From Narthecium ossifragum (taxonomy: Eukaryota; Streptophyta; Magnoliopsida; Dioscoreales; Nartheciaceae), in NCBI GenBank assembly GCA_963920575.1, contig OY986964.1, positions 16,619,987-16,683,986 on the forward strand: a DNA stretch of 64,000 bases. The letters run 5' to 3'. This document shows, in pieces, positions 46,260-57,218 of the stretch (its first letter is position 1; each line of letters opens with the position of its first letter). The notes below the pieces were generated by a model that was not told the DNA's origin, made no database searches, and saw only the letters and a list, made by a program, of their open reading frames with translations. Both the position numbers and the translations under genes were made by a program.

Positions 46260-48527
46260 TGTGAGGACCTGTCCCTCTACTCCTGGGTCGACCACCTAGG
46301 TCGGACTCGCGGCTCGTTGTAGACCACAAGATTAATTTGGTAAATTGCGCATTGTTGGTTTGTTTCACACCCGCGTGTGCACACACTGCCTCTAAGTGAT
46401 AATTGTGTTTGACTAGATCCTTTTTGGAGATTTTTTGACATGTGGATCGATGCAAACTAGTGTTGGATTGATCCAGCCGGGTCTTGGATCGATCCAGTAT
46501 GGTCTTGGATCGATCCAGGGTACTGTAGCAGGTCGGTTCACGACCTGCTATAAATACCCCTCCCCTGGCTTCCTTTTCTCTGTTTTCCTTCCTCCTTCCA
46601 ATCCGTTCTGCTTCCTCAGGCCACCGTTTTGGGTGTTTGAAGGCTCGTTGGATCCATGGCGACGTGAGGAAGATCCCTGGCGTGGTTTGAAGCTTTGTTA
46701 GCGGCTGTTTAGTGGGGAATCAACCGAGGAGTGCGTTTCCGGTAGGTTTCTACCTACTTGAGTTAGTTTAAGGGTGTTCTCTTGATCTAACCGTTAGATC
46801 TTGTTGTTCTTTGTGTTGTTGGCTTTCTCTTGTTTAGTATACTTTTTGGTTTAAGTTTCATAAGCTTTGGTATAGATATTAGTAGGATTTAAGCATGTTA
46901 AAGCTCGGATTGTTTTTCGGTTTTGCTGTTCCTGAAGAACAGCCAACTTACGGCGCGTTTTTCGGTCAATACAAGCATGGTATTGACTTATGATGAACAT
47001 ACGAGTTGTAGATCTCTGAGTTATCTTTCCATTCCAGCTTATTTCGTATTTTTCCGATTGTTTTACGAATTTTGGTGATTTTTCTCGTGACCTGCGATGA
47101 GACTGATCTGAAGCTGGTATGAAGCTGTTCGGATCGATCCAAATATTCCGGATCGATCCAACTATTCCGGATCGATCCAAATATTCTGGGTCGATTCCAA
47201 AGCTGACTGATGGTGTTTTATTGACTATTTTTAGTGGTTTTGATTAGCGTTTTTCTGGTAGTCGACCCGTTGGATGTTTCTTGATTTTGGATATGTTGAT
47301 CCCGACATGTTCATCTACTGATGTCTAAGGTTGATCTCGAATCCGACATCGTCTGGGCATCGAATCGACGGGGTGAATTAGCTTCTAAGTAGAAGATTTT
47401 GGTGATTTAAATAATATTATATGTTCGGAACATATAATATTGTATTTTATTGTTCATCAGAGTTTTCGGGGTTGCTTCCCGTTGCAGGAGTCCGCGGTTG
47501 ATGGTCGCGGTACCGTCGTAATGCCGGGACCCGCTGCGGATCGGCTAGCAGCTGTTGGTGGTACCGCTGCATCTATCCAATTAGACTTGTATGCTATATT
47601 TATGATACTGTTGCATGCTTACCTCTTATTTGTGTATGTTTATCGCATGCGTCTCTATTGTGCATTAGTTGCATGGTTAGGGCGTGGGTGATCTGTGGGT
47701 CGCCGGTTGAGGCTGGAAGCTCGGATTTAGCCCTAAGACCGGGGTTGGGTAGTTTGGACCCGGTTCGAATTGTGGTGTCCAGTCAAACTTGATGATCGGC
47801 CTAGATGACTGGTACACCTGTTGCTTGGTGATTATAGAGGTCGTGTCGGCCTCGAGTCGGATGCTGAGGTGTAGCTAGTGTTCCACTGTGTCATTTCCCG
47901 CCTGCAGTGCCTTTCCCTGCTTGTGAGCCAACAGTGTTGTTCCTGTTACTGAGTGTGACCTGACATGTGACCAGCTCGGCTGGGAGACCATGATCGTAGG
48001 CCTCAGGGATACGCGGTGGGGTTATGGGACCCCTGTGTACACCCAGCTCTTACTTGAGGGCGACACTATTGCGTTCCCCTCTTCCTTCTGTGTGTCGTAG
48101 TGTAGAACCATTCTGAGCTTTATGCTCACTCCTACCCGGGCTGTGTTTTGCAGGTGCAGACGTTAGCTCCTCTTCGGTGGCCCCTACCGGGCAGTTGGTG
48201 GGCGGTGCTGCGGCGCCAGGCGGAGTTTGAGAGGTGGCGATCTTTTACGGCTTTATACCCTATGTTAGTTAGCCTCCTACAGGAGTGTTTAATGTTATAT
48301 TTGGATCTTCCCCTCTCTGAGAATATGTATATTAAATTCACTTGGGTTTTGTAATCTGTGGTTCAAGGCTTATTTAATAATGCCTTTTTAAATTGAGGAC
48401 GTTTTTGATGAATTGTTAGGGAGACCAATAGGTTAGAGGGAACCCTCGCCAATATTTTTCCGCGGTTTGTTAGGTTTCGGTTCGCGTCGCCCGGCCCGGT
48501 TGGGCTTTCGCGGGTCGGGGCGCGACA
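46260..48527 (+). mobile_element. Solo LTR, chromovirus family, in H's LTR
   Basis: It runs from TGTGAGGACC to GGGGCGCGACA, 2268 bp, with target duplication GTACC (46255-46259 and 48528-48532). GGATCGATCC palindromes lie at 46440-46520 and 47130-47200. TATAAATA at 46549-46556 is followed by a CT-rich leader. It is not F's 3' LTR, because the duplication fits a separate insertion in H. Confidence 0.92.
46549..46556 (+). promoter_or_regulatory. TATA box of the solo LTR at 46260
   Basis: TATAAATA lies about 30 bp after the last GATCGATC copy and before the pyrimidine-rich stretch CCCCTCCCCTGGCTTCC. Confidence 0.7.
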
Positions 48528-49034
48528 GTACCTACTCTGGAAGAACCAGATGAAGTGATATAAATGATTGGAAATTTTTAGAAGTGTTGTTTCTGGAGAA
48601 TTTTACGATTCGTGATTTGGAGCTTCCTAGAGATAGTTACAGTGCTTTTAGTACCAAGGGTGTAGGGCTAAATAACAAAAGAAATATGCAGGAAATAAAT
48701 GATTGATCTTTCCTCTCATAAATGATCGATCATTTATGCACCCAGAGACGATAGAAACTCACGGTCGACCGTCGCATCATCCTCCGCATCGACCGTGAGC
48801 CTCTGTCACGAAAAAGGCTTCTCAGGGTTGATGCGAAGATCGACCATGAGCGTAAACAGGAAAGATGGAATAAATGATCGATCATTTCCTATAAAATGAT
48901 CGATCATTTTCGGGGCGCAACCAAAATCTGGGAAGAAAAGATCGATCTTCTCCTATATAAAGATTGATCTTCGTTAGCCGACTTTGCAAAATAAATGGTT
49001 CAGATCTAATCCGAGGATTGAAAACTTTTGGGCT

Positions 49035-49042
49035 ATAAATAG
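49035..49042 (+). promoter_or_regulatory. TATA box of H 5' LTR
   Basis: TATAAATA sits in GGGCTATAAATAGGACTC, the same context as in element B. Confidence 0.7.
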
Positions 49043-49887
49043 GACTCTTTTTAGGGATTGAGGCGGAGGAATCCTACGACGTTTCTGCTACTTTTTGCCT
49101 CTTGGATATTTCTAGGGCTCTTCTCTTGAGGAATTTATTCTTTACTAGATTGTTCTTTATGACCGTGCGTGGCTAAATCTTGATACTTGGTGAAGGAAAC
49201 TGAAACTTCGGAATCCATGAACTGTGAGATCTAATCTATTTTTATTGTTCAATTTATGCCTTGGGTATTGAATGTTTTTTTGTGATTATATTCATGATTG
49301 TCTAGTTTAATAGCTAGGAGGCATCAAATCCGTAATTGTTTGATCCCTTTAATCTGCGAAGCATCTAGGGTTTAATGATATACCGCGTTTAAGAGATCAT
49401 TAGATCTTAGGAAGAACGTTTGAATAAATTAAATGCAACCGCTTGTGCTTGTATTGTTTAGCTTCATCGATTTCCCTATTCTTAAGGCTGCTACTAGATT
49501 AAATCTACAGTGTTTGTCTTAGGTTGTTTAGTAGTTAGGGTTGATTGGGTCGCTTGTTTCTAATTAACTATGATTGAGGTGAGATTCGAGTTTAATTTAA
49601 CTGGTGAATGTTCAAGGTGTGGATTGATATATACTTGCATCGGTGATCAATTATAAGATTCCGATGGTAGATGTTGACTTAGACCAAGGTTTTTTCTCTT
49701 GATTAAATTTGATTCTCCAATTTTGATTATTTCTTATTTGTTTCGTTATACTCAAAACCCCCATACTTTGTTCACAAAGCACAAAACTTAGGCTAGACAC
49801 TCCTCGTGGAATCGATCCTTGCTCACACTACTACATTTATTTTGAGAGCATTGTTTTTATTTTTGGTTCCCTACGACAGTACACCAC

Positions 49888-51221
49888 TCACAACAACCAT
49901 GACAACCAAATTCCAAGTAGACTGCTCAGACGCTCAAGGATTGATTTCTCAAGGCGTACAAGAGATCACAGGAGAAATAGATAAAGCCATAGGTCTCAAA
50001 AACTGTACTCAGAGCAAATCCTTCAAACCATATCCGAGATGGGAGTTTTCATGACAGATAGAACCCAACTCCAAGCTAACAGGGTGATTCAAGAAGTCAC
50101 CCATGTTCTAGCAGACACCACTACTCCCCTAGCCAAGCAAGTAGCCAAAGAAGTAGTAATCGGATTAGAACCCATTCTCGACAAGCATGCTGAGCTCAAC
50201 CGGAGGCTTCATGATGAAGCACTTAGGTCCAGCTTTGTGACTATTTCACTAAATGATACATGGACTGGCCCTCGAGGGCCCGACATCCCGAGTTCGAGTA
50301 ACCAACCATCTCATCTGGGATTTCCAAACCCAACCTCAAACGGCTCCCCTAATGGATACGTGGATCCAAGTGGATTGAATGTTCCCATGGAAAATGTAGG
50401 AGGTTCAAGACTCTGGGTGCACGTATCCTATAGCGTGGTGACTCGGGGCTATGAGGAGAGCTCAGACCCTCCGACTGGTTATCCTCCAAGGCAAACCGGT
50501 CAGATGGGGGTCCCGAACGAGCAACAGGGCTTACCAGGTCACCTTGGATGCCCACAAAACCTGATGGGCTACCCTGGGGCGCAGAATAATCATACAAGCT
50601 ACCTGGGAAGCCCTCCTCACCAAGAAACCCTCCTCACCAAGGCATCTATCCCACTACACAAGGGGTGAAACCAAGGGTGCCGCTCGATCAATTTGCCCAT
50701 GCTGGGGGGCAACAAGCCTATCCCAGAGGACATCTGGATCCATATCACCCTAGAGGGCAACCTGAATATCCCCAACATCATAACCTCGGAAACAAAGAAT
50801 GGAGGATCCCACCTTAACAACCCCAACGACCAAACTTTGAGAGGCTCGGACCCGAACCGCCTCGACTCGTGGCTGAATAGATTGCTCAAGTAGTAGAGCA
50901 TATATACGGACCCCGGATCCCTAGGGTGGATCGATCTACACTCCGAAAACCATATCTGGATTACATTGATAGGGAATACCCTTATCCCCACAACTTTAGG
51001 TTGTCGGAGTTCACCTTCTTCCTAGGGGACAATGATATGTCGGCCCTGGAACATTTGGCTAGGTTCACTTGCCAATGTCACGAGTATGGGGATAATGACT
51101 TCCTCAAGCTCCAAATTTTGATACATCCCTCACCAGGTCGGCCTTCACCTAGTTCATTAATCTTCCTCAGAATTCCATTTTGACCTGGGACGATCTACAG
51201 AGCCAGTTCCCAGGCTTATTT
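49888..51221 (+). pseudogene. Element H gag, N-terminal and central part (Tat-type)
   Basis: The candidate start is MTTKFQVDCSDAQGL (about 49899), with a frameshift near 49995 into the frame running to 50668. Further breaks lie near 50668, 50830 and 51181. A Pro/Gly/Gln-rich linker (50280-50880) precedes the retrotransposon gag domain with RKPYLDYIDREYPYPHNF, EFTFFLGDNDMSALEHLARF and a helical segment. The layout of a long low-complexity N-terminus followed by the gag core is that of Tat/Ogre-group gypsy elements. It is cut at 51221 by copia G1, and the following part resumes at 63440 after a loss I estimate at some 80 codons. Confidence 0.75.
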
Positions 51222-52247
51222 TGTTAGCTTTAATGATGTTTTGATTATGTTTTGATGATGCCAATATGTTTCTAAATGTTAAAATATATATGTGATAAAA
51301 TATATATTGATAACAAGCTTTAACTTTCATATTTGAGCTATTATTGGATTGACGGATGATGCATGGATGTATCTGTGGGATTGATGGATGATGCAGGGAT
51401 GCATCCGTGGGATTGACGGATGATGCGTCGATGCATCCGTGGATCGACCATGGAGCATTTATGAAGAAAAGTGAGAAGCGATAGTCGATTGGAGCATTGA
51501 CCGTGGGAAGCATTTTTCTTGATAGAGCCTGACGGACTATGTAACGGTCGATGTCACGGTCGATGCGATGGTCGACCGTGATGCTTGACGGGCAATAGGT
51601 GTATCGACCATGGCTCAAGAAAAGCCTGGCGGACAATGTCACGGACGATGCGACGGTCGACCGAGAGCCCAGAAACTAGCCGTTAAAGAGCCGTTGCAGA
51701 AACAGAAAATAGCCGTTGGAAGCTATTTTTTGAGGCCCTAAAGCTCAAGTATATATGATAAGATGTAGCACACTTGGGGTAAGACTATGGGAGATATTAG
51801 TTTACATTGTAACAAATTTTAGTCTTCTTTTGAGAGCTTTAACTCTTGTAAAACTACTTCAAGTGTGAAGTAGACTTTGAGAGAAGTATCCAAGAGAGAG
51901 CTTGGAGTGATTTGTAAGGTTCTCAAGCATCCGAAAGCTTGAGGGGGAGCTCCAGCAGTTGTTGGAGGGTTTGTAAGGTTGCCAAGTACCCGGAAGCTTG
52001 GTGGGAATACTTGTAAGGGGATTTACAAGTAGTGGAACCTCAAGGAGGACCTTGAGTGAAGAGGACGTAGGCAAGGTTTGCCAAACCACTATAAATCTGG
52101 TGCAAGTCTCCAAACTCTTCGTTCATTAATTGCTTTATTCATTGCTTTCATAACTAAACAAGCATACTAGTGTTCTAGCTTTATATCTAGGTTTTCATCT
52201 ATTGTATTTCCACAAAAGGGTCCAATTCGCCCCCCCTTGGACCTTCA
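51222..52247 (+). repeat. G1 5' LTR
   Basis: It runs from TGTTAGCTTTAATG to GGACCTTCA, 1026 bp. The U3 has three 32-bp tandem units (51346-51441) and GGTCGACC-type palindromes up to about 51670, followed by a TATATATGA box near 51750. Confidence 0.9.
51346..51670 (+). repeat. 32-bp tandem repeats and GGTCGACC palindromes in G1 U3
   Basis: Three units begin at 51346, 51378 and 51410 (GGATTGACGGATGATGC plus GATGCATCCGTG). CGGTCGACCGTG-like palindromes follow. The same block is in the 3' LTR at 56706-57010, and a diverged form is in G2's 3' LTR (62560-62870). Confidence 0.88.
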
Positions 52248-52248
52248 A

Positions 52249-52261
52249 TTGGTATCAGAGC
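52249..52261 (+). other. G1 primer binding site
   Basis: TTGGTATCAGAGC, initiator-Met-tRNA type, lies one base after the LTR end. Confidence 0.9.
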
Positions 52262-52310
52262 CTCGTCTCTATATTCGAGGTTTAACGATCCTAGAGGATC
52301 TTAGGTATAG

Positions 52311-55300
52311 ATGGAAAACCTACAAGGTCAATCTACAAATAGGTCTCCCTACTTTGATGGAGAAAATTGCAATTATTGGAAGACTGATCGCTCACAAACG
52401 TCGTCGTCAAAACGGAAGCAAAACGTAATTTAGAAATTTGTAAACCTTTCTTTCAACACTAAATTAATAAGATAGAATAATGGTGAAATACGGGGTCGGT
52501 CCTCAGGGAAAACTTTGATTACGAAGGAGAAACCAGAATTAAATCTCAGAATTCTAAACCTAAGCGAAAAGGATTGATTTGGATTTTAGAAACGGATTAA
52601 TTAAAACTAATTAAGAAAGCGATTAGAGAAATTGGAATAGATTAATGAGAGAAAACCTAGGGATTACTCAATCCACTTTAGTTTAACTTCCTGTATTCTC
52701 TAGTTATCCTCTTATTTTCTTATCTCGACATTATGGATCCACAACTTCTTAAACTTACATGAATCCCTAAAATAATGCGATTGCTTCCCTAAGGCATAAC
52801 CTATCTAAACTTAGCATAGATTGTCTTCGAACTTAATCTGAGTACAACCTATCTTCATCTAGTATAGATTATCTCAAAGGCATACACAAAAGCAACATGA
52901 AAACCATCCTACGAATCTCTACCATCAAGCACAACAATCAAGTAGGTCTGAATGTACGTCAAGAAACTCTGTTCCCTCAACTCTTTATAAAATAAAACCA
53001 TATTCATAGGATCATGTCTTTGAAAAGATAACAAGAATCAAACTAGAAAATACAAAGAAGATCTACTAAAGCTTCATGAGATCCCTAAGTACAGAATTAG
53101 CTACTCATCTTTGTGATGGAAGCCTTAGATTCGATGAAGAACGATTGGGATCCACGTTGTAGCTCCATCTTCTCCATAGAATCCTCCAAACCCTAGTTCT
53201 CTCTTTTCTCTCTATGGGGACCTCCATTTTTTGGCCAGCAAACACCTTCTTATAGGTGTATTCCCGGAATTAGGGTTTTGGGTTGAGTTGGACCTCAAGT
53301 GCAACTCGGATTTCCTAGTTTAAGTCTGACAACCTCTTCCGGTCGTGACTGGGTTCAACCCGTCCGGAATTTGGAAATGTGCTCAACATGAAAGATGTAT
53401 ATTAGGAAGTCTTCTCTCCTTTTTCGAAGATTTGACATTATTTAAACTTATCTGGAATATTTGAAGAATATTCTCCTGAGCGTCGACGGACCAGTCTCCC
53501 AGCATCTGTTTATCTTCATATTCTTGAAAACTGCTATTAATCTGTCCAGAATCTCGCGAAATGTCCAACATGAAAGTTGTTCATGTTGAAGTCGTCTATA
53601 AGTCCTCCAAAGGTCAAGAATTTAGGAGTTATCTGGAGAATTCAGTGAATTCTTTTCTAACTGACAACGGAGCGGCGTAATTTCCACATATTAGTCCTTT
53701 TCTGTATTTTCTAACTTGAATCTTCATTAAACCTGAAATCAATTAACAAACTATCAAATACAAACACTCTCAGGCTAACAAATGTAAATTAAGGGGTTTA
53801 AGTATGAATATTTAGTGACTCATCAAAGACTAGGATGGAAATTTTTATCCAATCCTTAAACTATGAAGCTTGGCTTACTATTGAGGATGGACCATTTATT
53901 CCTAGTAAAATGCATGAAGGAAAGGAAGTACCCAAACATATGAGTGAGTACACTCCATCCAACTCAAAGAAATTGGAAACCAATGCTAAAGCCAAATGCT
54001 TTCTTATTTATGCATTGAGCCCCAATGAATTTAGTAGAATTTTAAGTTGTAAAACGGCCAAGGAAATATGGGAGAAACTTGAAATTAAATATGAGGGAAC
54101 CAATAGAATTAAGGAGAATAGGATAAGTATGCTTGTTCATGACTATGAATTGTTTAGAATGAAGGAAAATGAGTCTATTAGTGAAATGTTTACACGCTTT
54201 AATAATATTTTGAATGTGCTTCAATCTCTTGGCAAATCTTATGCTAATGATGAAATTGTAAGAAAGATACTTAGGTGTCTACCTAGAGCATGGGATCCCA
54301 AGGTGACGGCGATTGAAGAAGCCAAAGACCTTTCCAAGTTATCACTAGACGAGCTCATGGGTTCACTCATGACCTATGAGATGAGCTTGAAGAAGAGCAA
54401 CAATAAAGGAGAGAAGAAAGAAAAATCGGTTGCATTTAAGTCTTCATACCAAGAATCATCAAGTTCTAGTGATGAGGAATCGGATTCAAGTGATGAGGAA
54501 TTGGCATCAATTACAGGAAAAATCAAAAGGATGCTCAGTCAAGGAGGAAAGAAGAATTTCAAGAAGAAAACCTCCGAAGGTGAAAAATCAAACTCTACCT
54601 CATCTAATTCAAATAACATTATATGTTGTGAGTGTAGAAAGCCGGGTCACTACAAGCCCGATTGCCCTCAACTCAAGAAGTCAACCAAGAAGGGTTTCAA
54701 GAAAAAGAGAGGCATGATGGCAACTTGGAGTGAAAGCGATAAGGATTCCTCCTCCGATGAAAAAAAACAAGAAAAAACAAATATTTGTCTAATGGCCATC
54801 GGAGATGAGGAAGAAGATCATGAGGTAAATGAGGAGCTAGCTTTTGATGAACTTTTTGAAGCTTATCATTCCTTAGCTAAAGATTTCAAATTCCTTAAAA
54901 AGAAATATTATACTTCATGTAAGGACTTGAAGAAGCTAGAACAAGAAAAACTAGATGCCATGCATAAGATTGACTTATTGGAAAATGAAAACAAATGCAT
55001 GATGAGTAAGACATCTAGTGATGATCATGCCTCACTTAGAAAAGAACTTGAAAATTGCAAATGTGAGCATGACATTTTACAAAATAACTTAAGTAACTTA
55101 CAAAAGGAAATCATCATTTTGAGAGATCAAAAAGGGATCTCACCTTTGAAAATAATGATTTGAAAATTACTCTTTCTAAGTTTATGAAGAGTAAGATCAT
55201 ACTTAATGAGATCCTTGATAGCCGACATAGTTCATTGAATAAGAATGGAATTGGCTATAACCCTAGGAAGATGAATGATTTTAAAAAGACTAGCTTTGTT

Positions 55301-55507
55301 AAAGCATCATTTCATCCTCCTAGATTTGCAAAAGCACCTACTTGTCACTATTGTTGTAAAAAGGGACATATTGCTCCTAATTTCTATTTAATGAAGAATG
55401 CTAGTGTTAATACCCTTTGGATTCCAAAGCATTCATCTTATATGTACATGTCAAGAATTAACGATAATGGGTCCAAAAAGATTTGGGTACCAAAAATCAA
55501 GACATGA
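52311..55507 (+). pseudogene. G1 gag (copia, UBN2 type), split by a solo LTR
   Basis: The first 24 codons run from the ATG at 52311 to 52384 (MENLQGQSTNRSPYFDGENC then NYWK). After the solo LTR the same frame continues at 53831 and stays open to 55163. The gag core reads MEIFIQSLNYEAWLTIEDGP, then AKEIWEKLEIKYEG and EIVRKILRCLPRAWDPK. The CCHC knuckle is CECRKPGHYKPDC (about 54632-54671), and an acidic and coiled-coil tail follows. A frameshift near 55140 leads into a second piece (55160-55507) with a degenerate second knuckle (CHYCCKKGHIAPNF, last Cys missing) and the IWVPKIKT end. The long open stretch suggests the gag was under selection until recently. Confidence 0.88.
52385..53825 (-). 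mobile_element. Solo LTR of element C family, inside G1 gag
   Basis: It starts TGATCGCTCAC and ends GACTCATCA on the plus strand, 1441 bp. The target duplication is AAGAC (52380-52384 and 53826-53830), and the gag frame is exactly restored without it. It is very similar to the LTRs at 30304-38136 and 44373-45814. Confidence 0.94.
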
Positions 55508-56581
55508 TTTCTATAAGGATGCTTGAGATCCAAATTGTCAAGACAAATTCAACAGAAAATGGTGATATCTTGATTGTGGATGCTCAAGTGATAAGGTGGG
55601 AGCAAGAAAATGTTTCCAAGACAAAAGGAGGTATGCTAAATAGTCAAATGATCCCTCCAATGGTATGAAATCTTGTTCCTCCATTTTCATTTTGTATTTC
55701 AAATAGTTTTAGTGAATTTTATCCTGTGATTATTTTATGAAGTTTCTCTTCTTGATGTGAAATGAATCCTTGAAAAGAATTCTTGATTGTTAAAAATCGT
55801 GAATCTTGATTAATTTTAAAAGAGGTCATATAGTCATATTTTGTTTTATAATGTTTACTGCTTTGAAATGATGTTTAATCATCTTCTATGAGAAATTGCA
55901 ACTTGTATGCATCATTTGCTACAATTCTTAAATTGGTTTCATGCAATAGAAAAGAGGTATGTGAGTTCTTAAAATCTCATCTTCACACACATACACTCAT
56001 GTGCCATATTTTTGATTAAATGCATGAATTCCTGGAAAAATCACTTGGTCCAGCTCAAAATTTTAAATTACATGTGTATGCAAATTTTCATGAGATTTTG
56101 ATTCAAAAATCATTTTAAATTAAATTTTAAAATTCATTTTCTGGGAGTGACGATCGACCGTGAGTTCACTTGGATCGACTATGACTACATATTTTGTTTT
56201 ATGAAAATTTTTGTTTCATCGCATCTCACCTTAATGATCCAAATTTTTTCTCTTGCCCCATCCCCACTTTTTGATGATGCCATAGGAGGAGAAAAAGTTG
56301 TGATGTGATCTATTGCTACCAATTATGATATTAGAAAAAGTTTTGTTGTGATCTATTGCTACCAATCATGATATTAATTAAAGAAGAAATTATACTAAAA
56401 GATAAATTATCTTGTCATAATATCATGGATAGAACTTTTCTATATCATATGACTGGTGTGTATCCTTAGCATTCATCTTAGAACATCTTTTATTAAAGAA
56501 ATGGATGCATAGATTTAGGAGGAGCAATAGATATTTTATCATCACATTTAAATATATTGTCATCATAAAAAAGGGGGAGAT
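55508..56581 (+). other. G1 protease stub and 3' noncoding region
   Basis: At 55580-55630 the sequence still shows the first codons of a copia protease (GGATGCTCA as Gly-Cys-Ser) out of frame with gag. From GGAGGTATGC (55627) on, it is noncoding. Near 56280 GAGGAGAAAAAGTTGTGATG resembles the inner polypurine stretch of SIRE elements. The final tract AAAAAAGGGGGAGATT ends at 56581. Confidence 0.75.
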
Positions 56582-57163
56582 TGTTAGCCCTAATGATGTT
56601 TTGATTATGTTTTGATGATGCCAATATGTTCCTAAATGTTAAAATATATATGTGATAAAATATATGTTGATAACAAGCTTTAACTTTCATATTTGAGCTA
56701 TTATTGGATTGACGGATGATGCATGGATGCATCTGTGGGATTGACGGATGATGCATGGATGCATCCGTGGGATTGACGGATGATGCGTGGATACATCCGT
56801 GGATTGACCGTGGAGCATTTATGAAGAAAAGTGAGAAGCGACGGTCGATCGGAGCATCGACTGTGGGAAGCATTTTTCTTGACAGAGCCTGACGGACGAT
56901 GTCATGGTCGATGCGACGGTCGACCGTGATGCTTGACGGTCGATAGGTGGATCGACCATGGCTCAAGAAAAGCCTGGCGGACGATGTCACGGACGATGCG
57001 ACGGTCGACCGTGAGCCAAGAAACTAGTCATTAAAAAGCCGTTGCAGAAACAAAAAATAGCCGTCTGAAGCTATTTTTTGATGCCCTATAGCTCAAGTAT
57101 ATATTAGAAGATGCATCAAACTTGGGGTAAGACCAAGGGAGATATTAGTTTACATTGTAACAA
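56582..57163 (+). repeat. G1 3' LTR, truncated
   Basis: It matches 51222-51820 of the 5' LTR and then breaks off in TTTACATTGTAAC. The last third is missing. Confidence 0.88.
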
Positions 57164-57218
57164 AAAATAGCCCAAGGGAGATATTAGTATATATTAGACG
57201 ATGCATCAAAAAATAGCC
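57164..57218 (+). other. Multi-piece filler at the G1/LTR junction
   Basis: CAAAAAATAGCC occurs twice here and matches 57051-57062. CAAGGGAGATATTAGT matches 57134-57150. A piece around ATATATTAGACGATGCAT matches 57099-57119 with one change. These patches are copied from the preceding 170 bp. Confidence 0.8.

Larger units (their letters stand above)
46185..49880 (+). repeat. Element H 5' LTR (Athila/Tat-like), start missing, split by a solo LTR
   Basis: The pieces are 46185-46259 and 48533 to about 49880. The middle and 3' parts are homologous to element B's LTR (TGGAGAATTTTACG..TTCGTGAT, then GGCTATAAATAGGACTC, CCTGCGTGGCTAAATC-like sequence and CACTACTACATTTATTTT at the end). Palindromes lie at 48690-48975, including a perfect 20-bp one at 48718-48737, and the TATA box is at 49035-49042. 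The LTR start is lost at the F junction. The end, near GACAGTACA, is followed directly by gag sequence without a primer site. Confidence 0.75.
51222..57163 (+). mobile_element. Element G1: SIRE-like copia retrotransposon lacking pol
   Basis: The order is 5' LTR (51222-52247), primer site, gag (split by a C-family solo LTR), a short protease stub, 1 kb noncoding, polypurine tract (56567-56581) and a 3' LTR from 56582 that breaks off near 57163. The left flank is TATTT. The right end is lost, so the target duplication cannot be checked. Between gag and the polypurine tract there is no integrase or reverse transcriptase. Confidence 0.88.

Noticed and set aside
46260..48527. 3' LTR of element F
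   Set aside because: It has its own 5-bp duplication GTACC and interrupts H's LTR, so it is an independent solo LTR. F's 3' LTR is missing.
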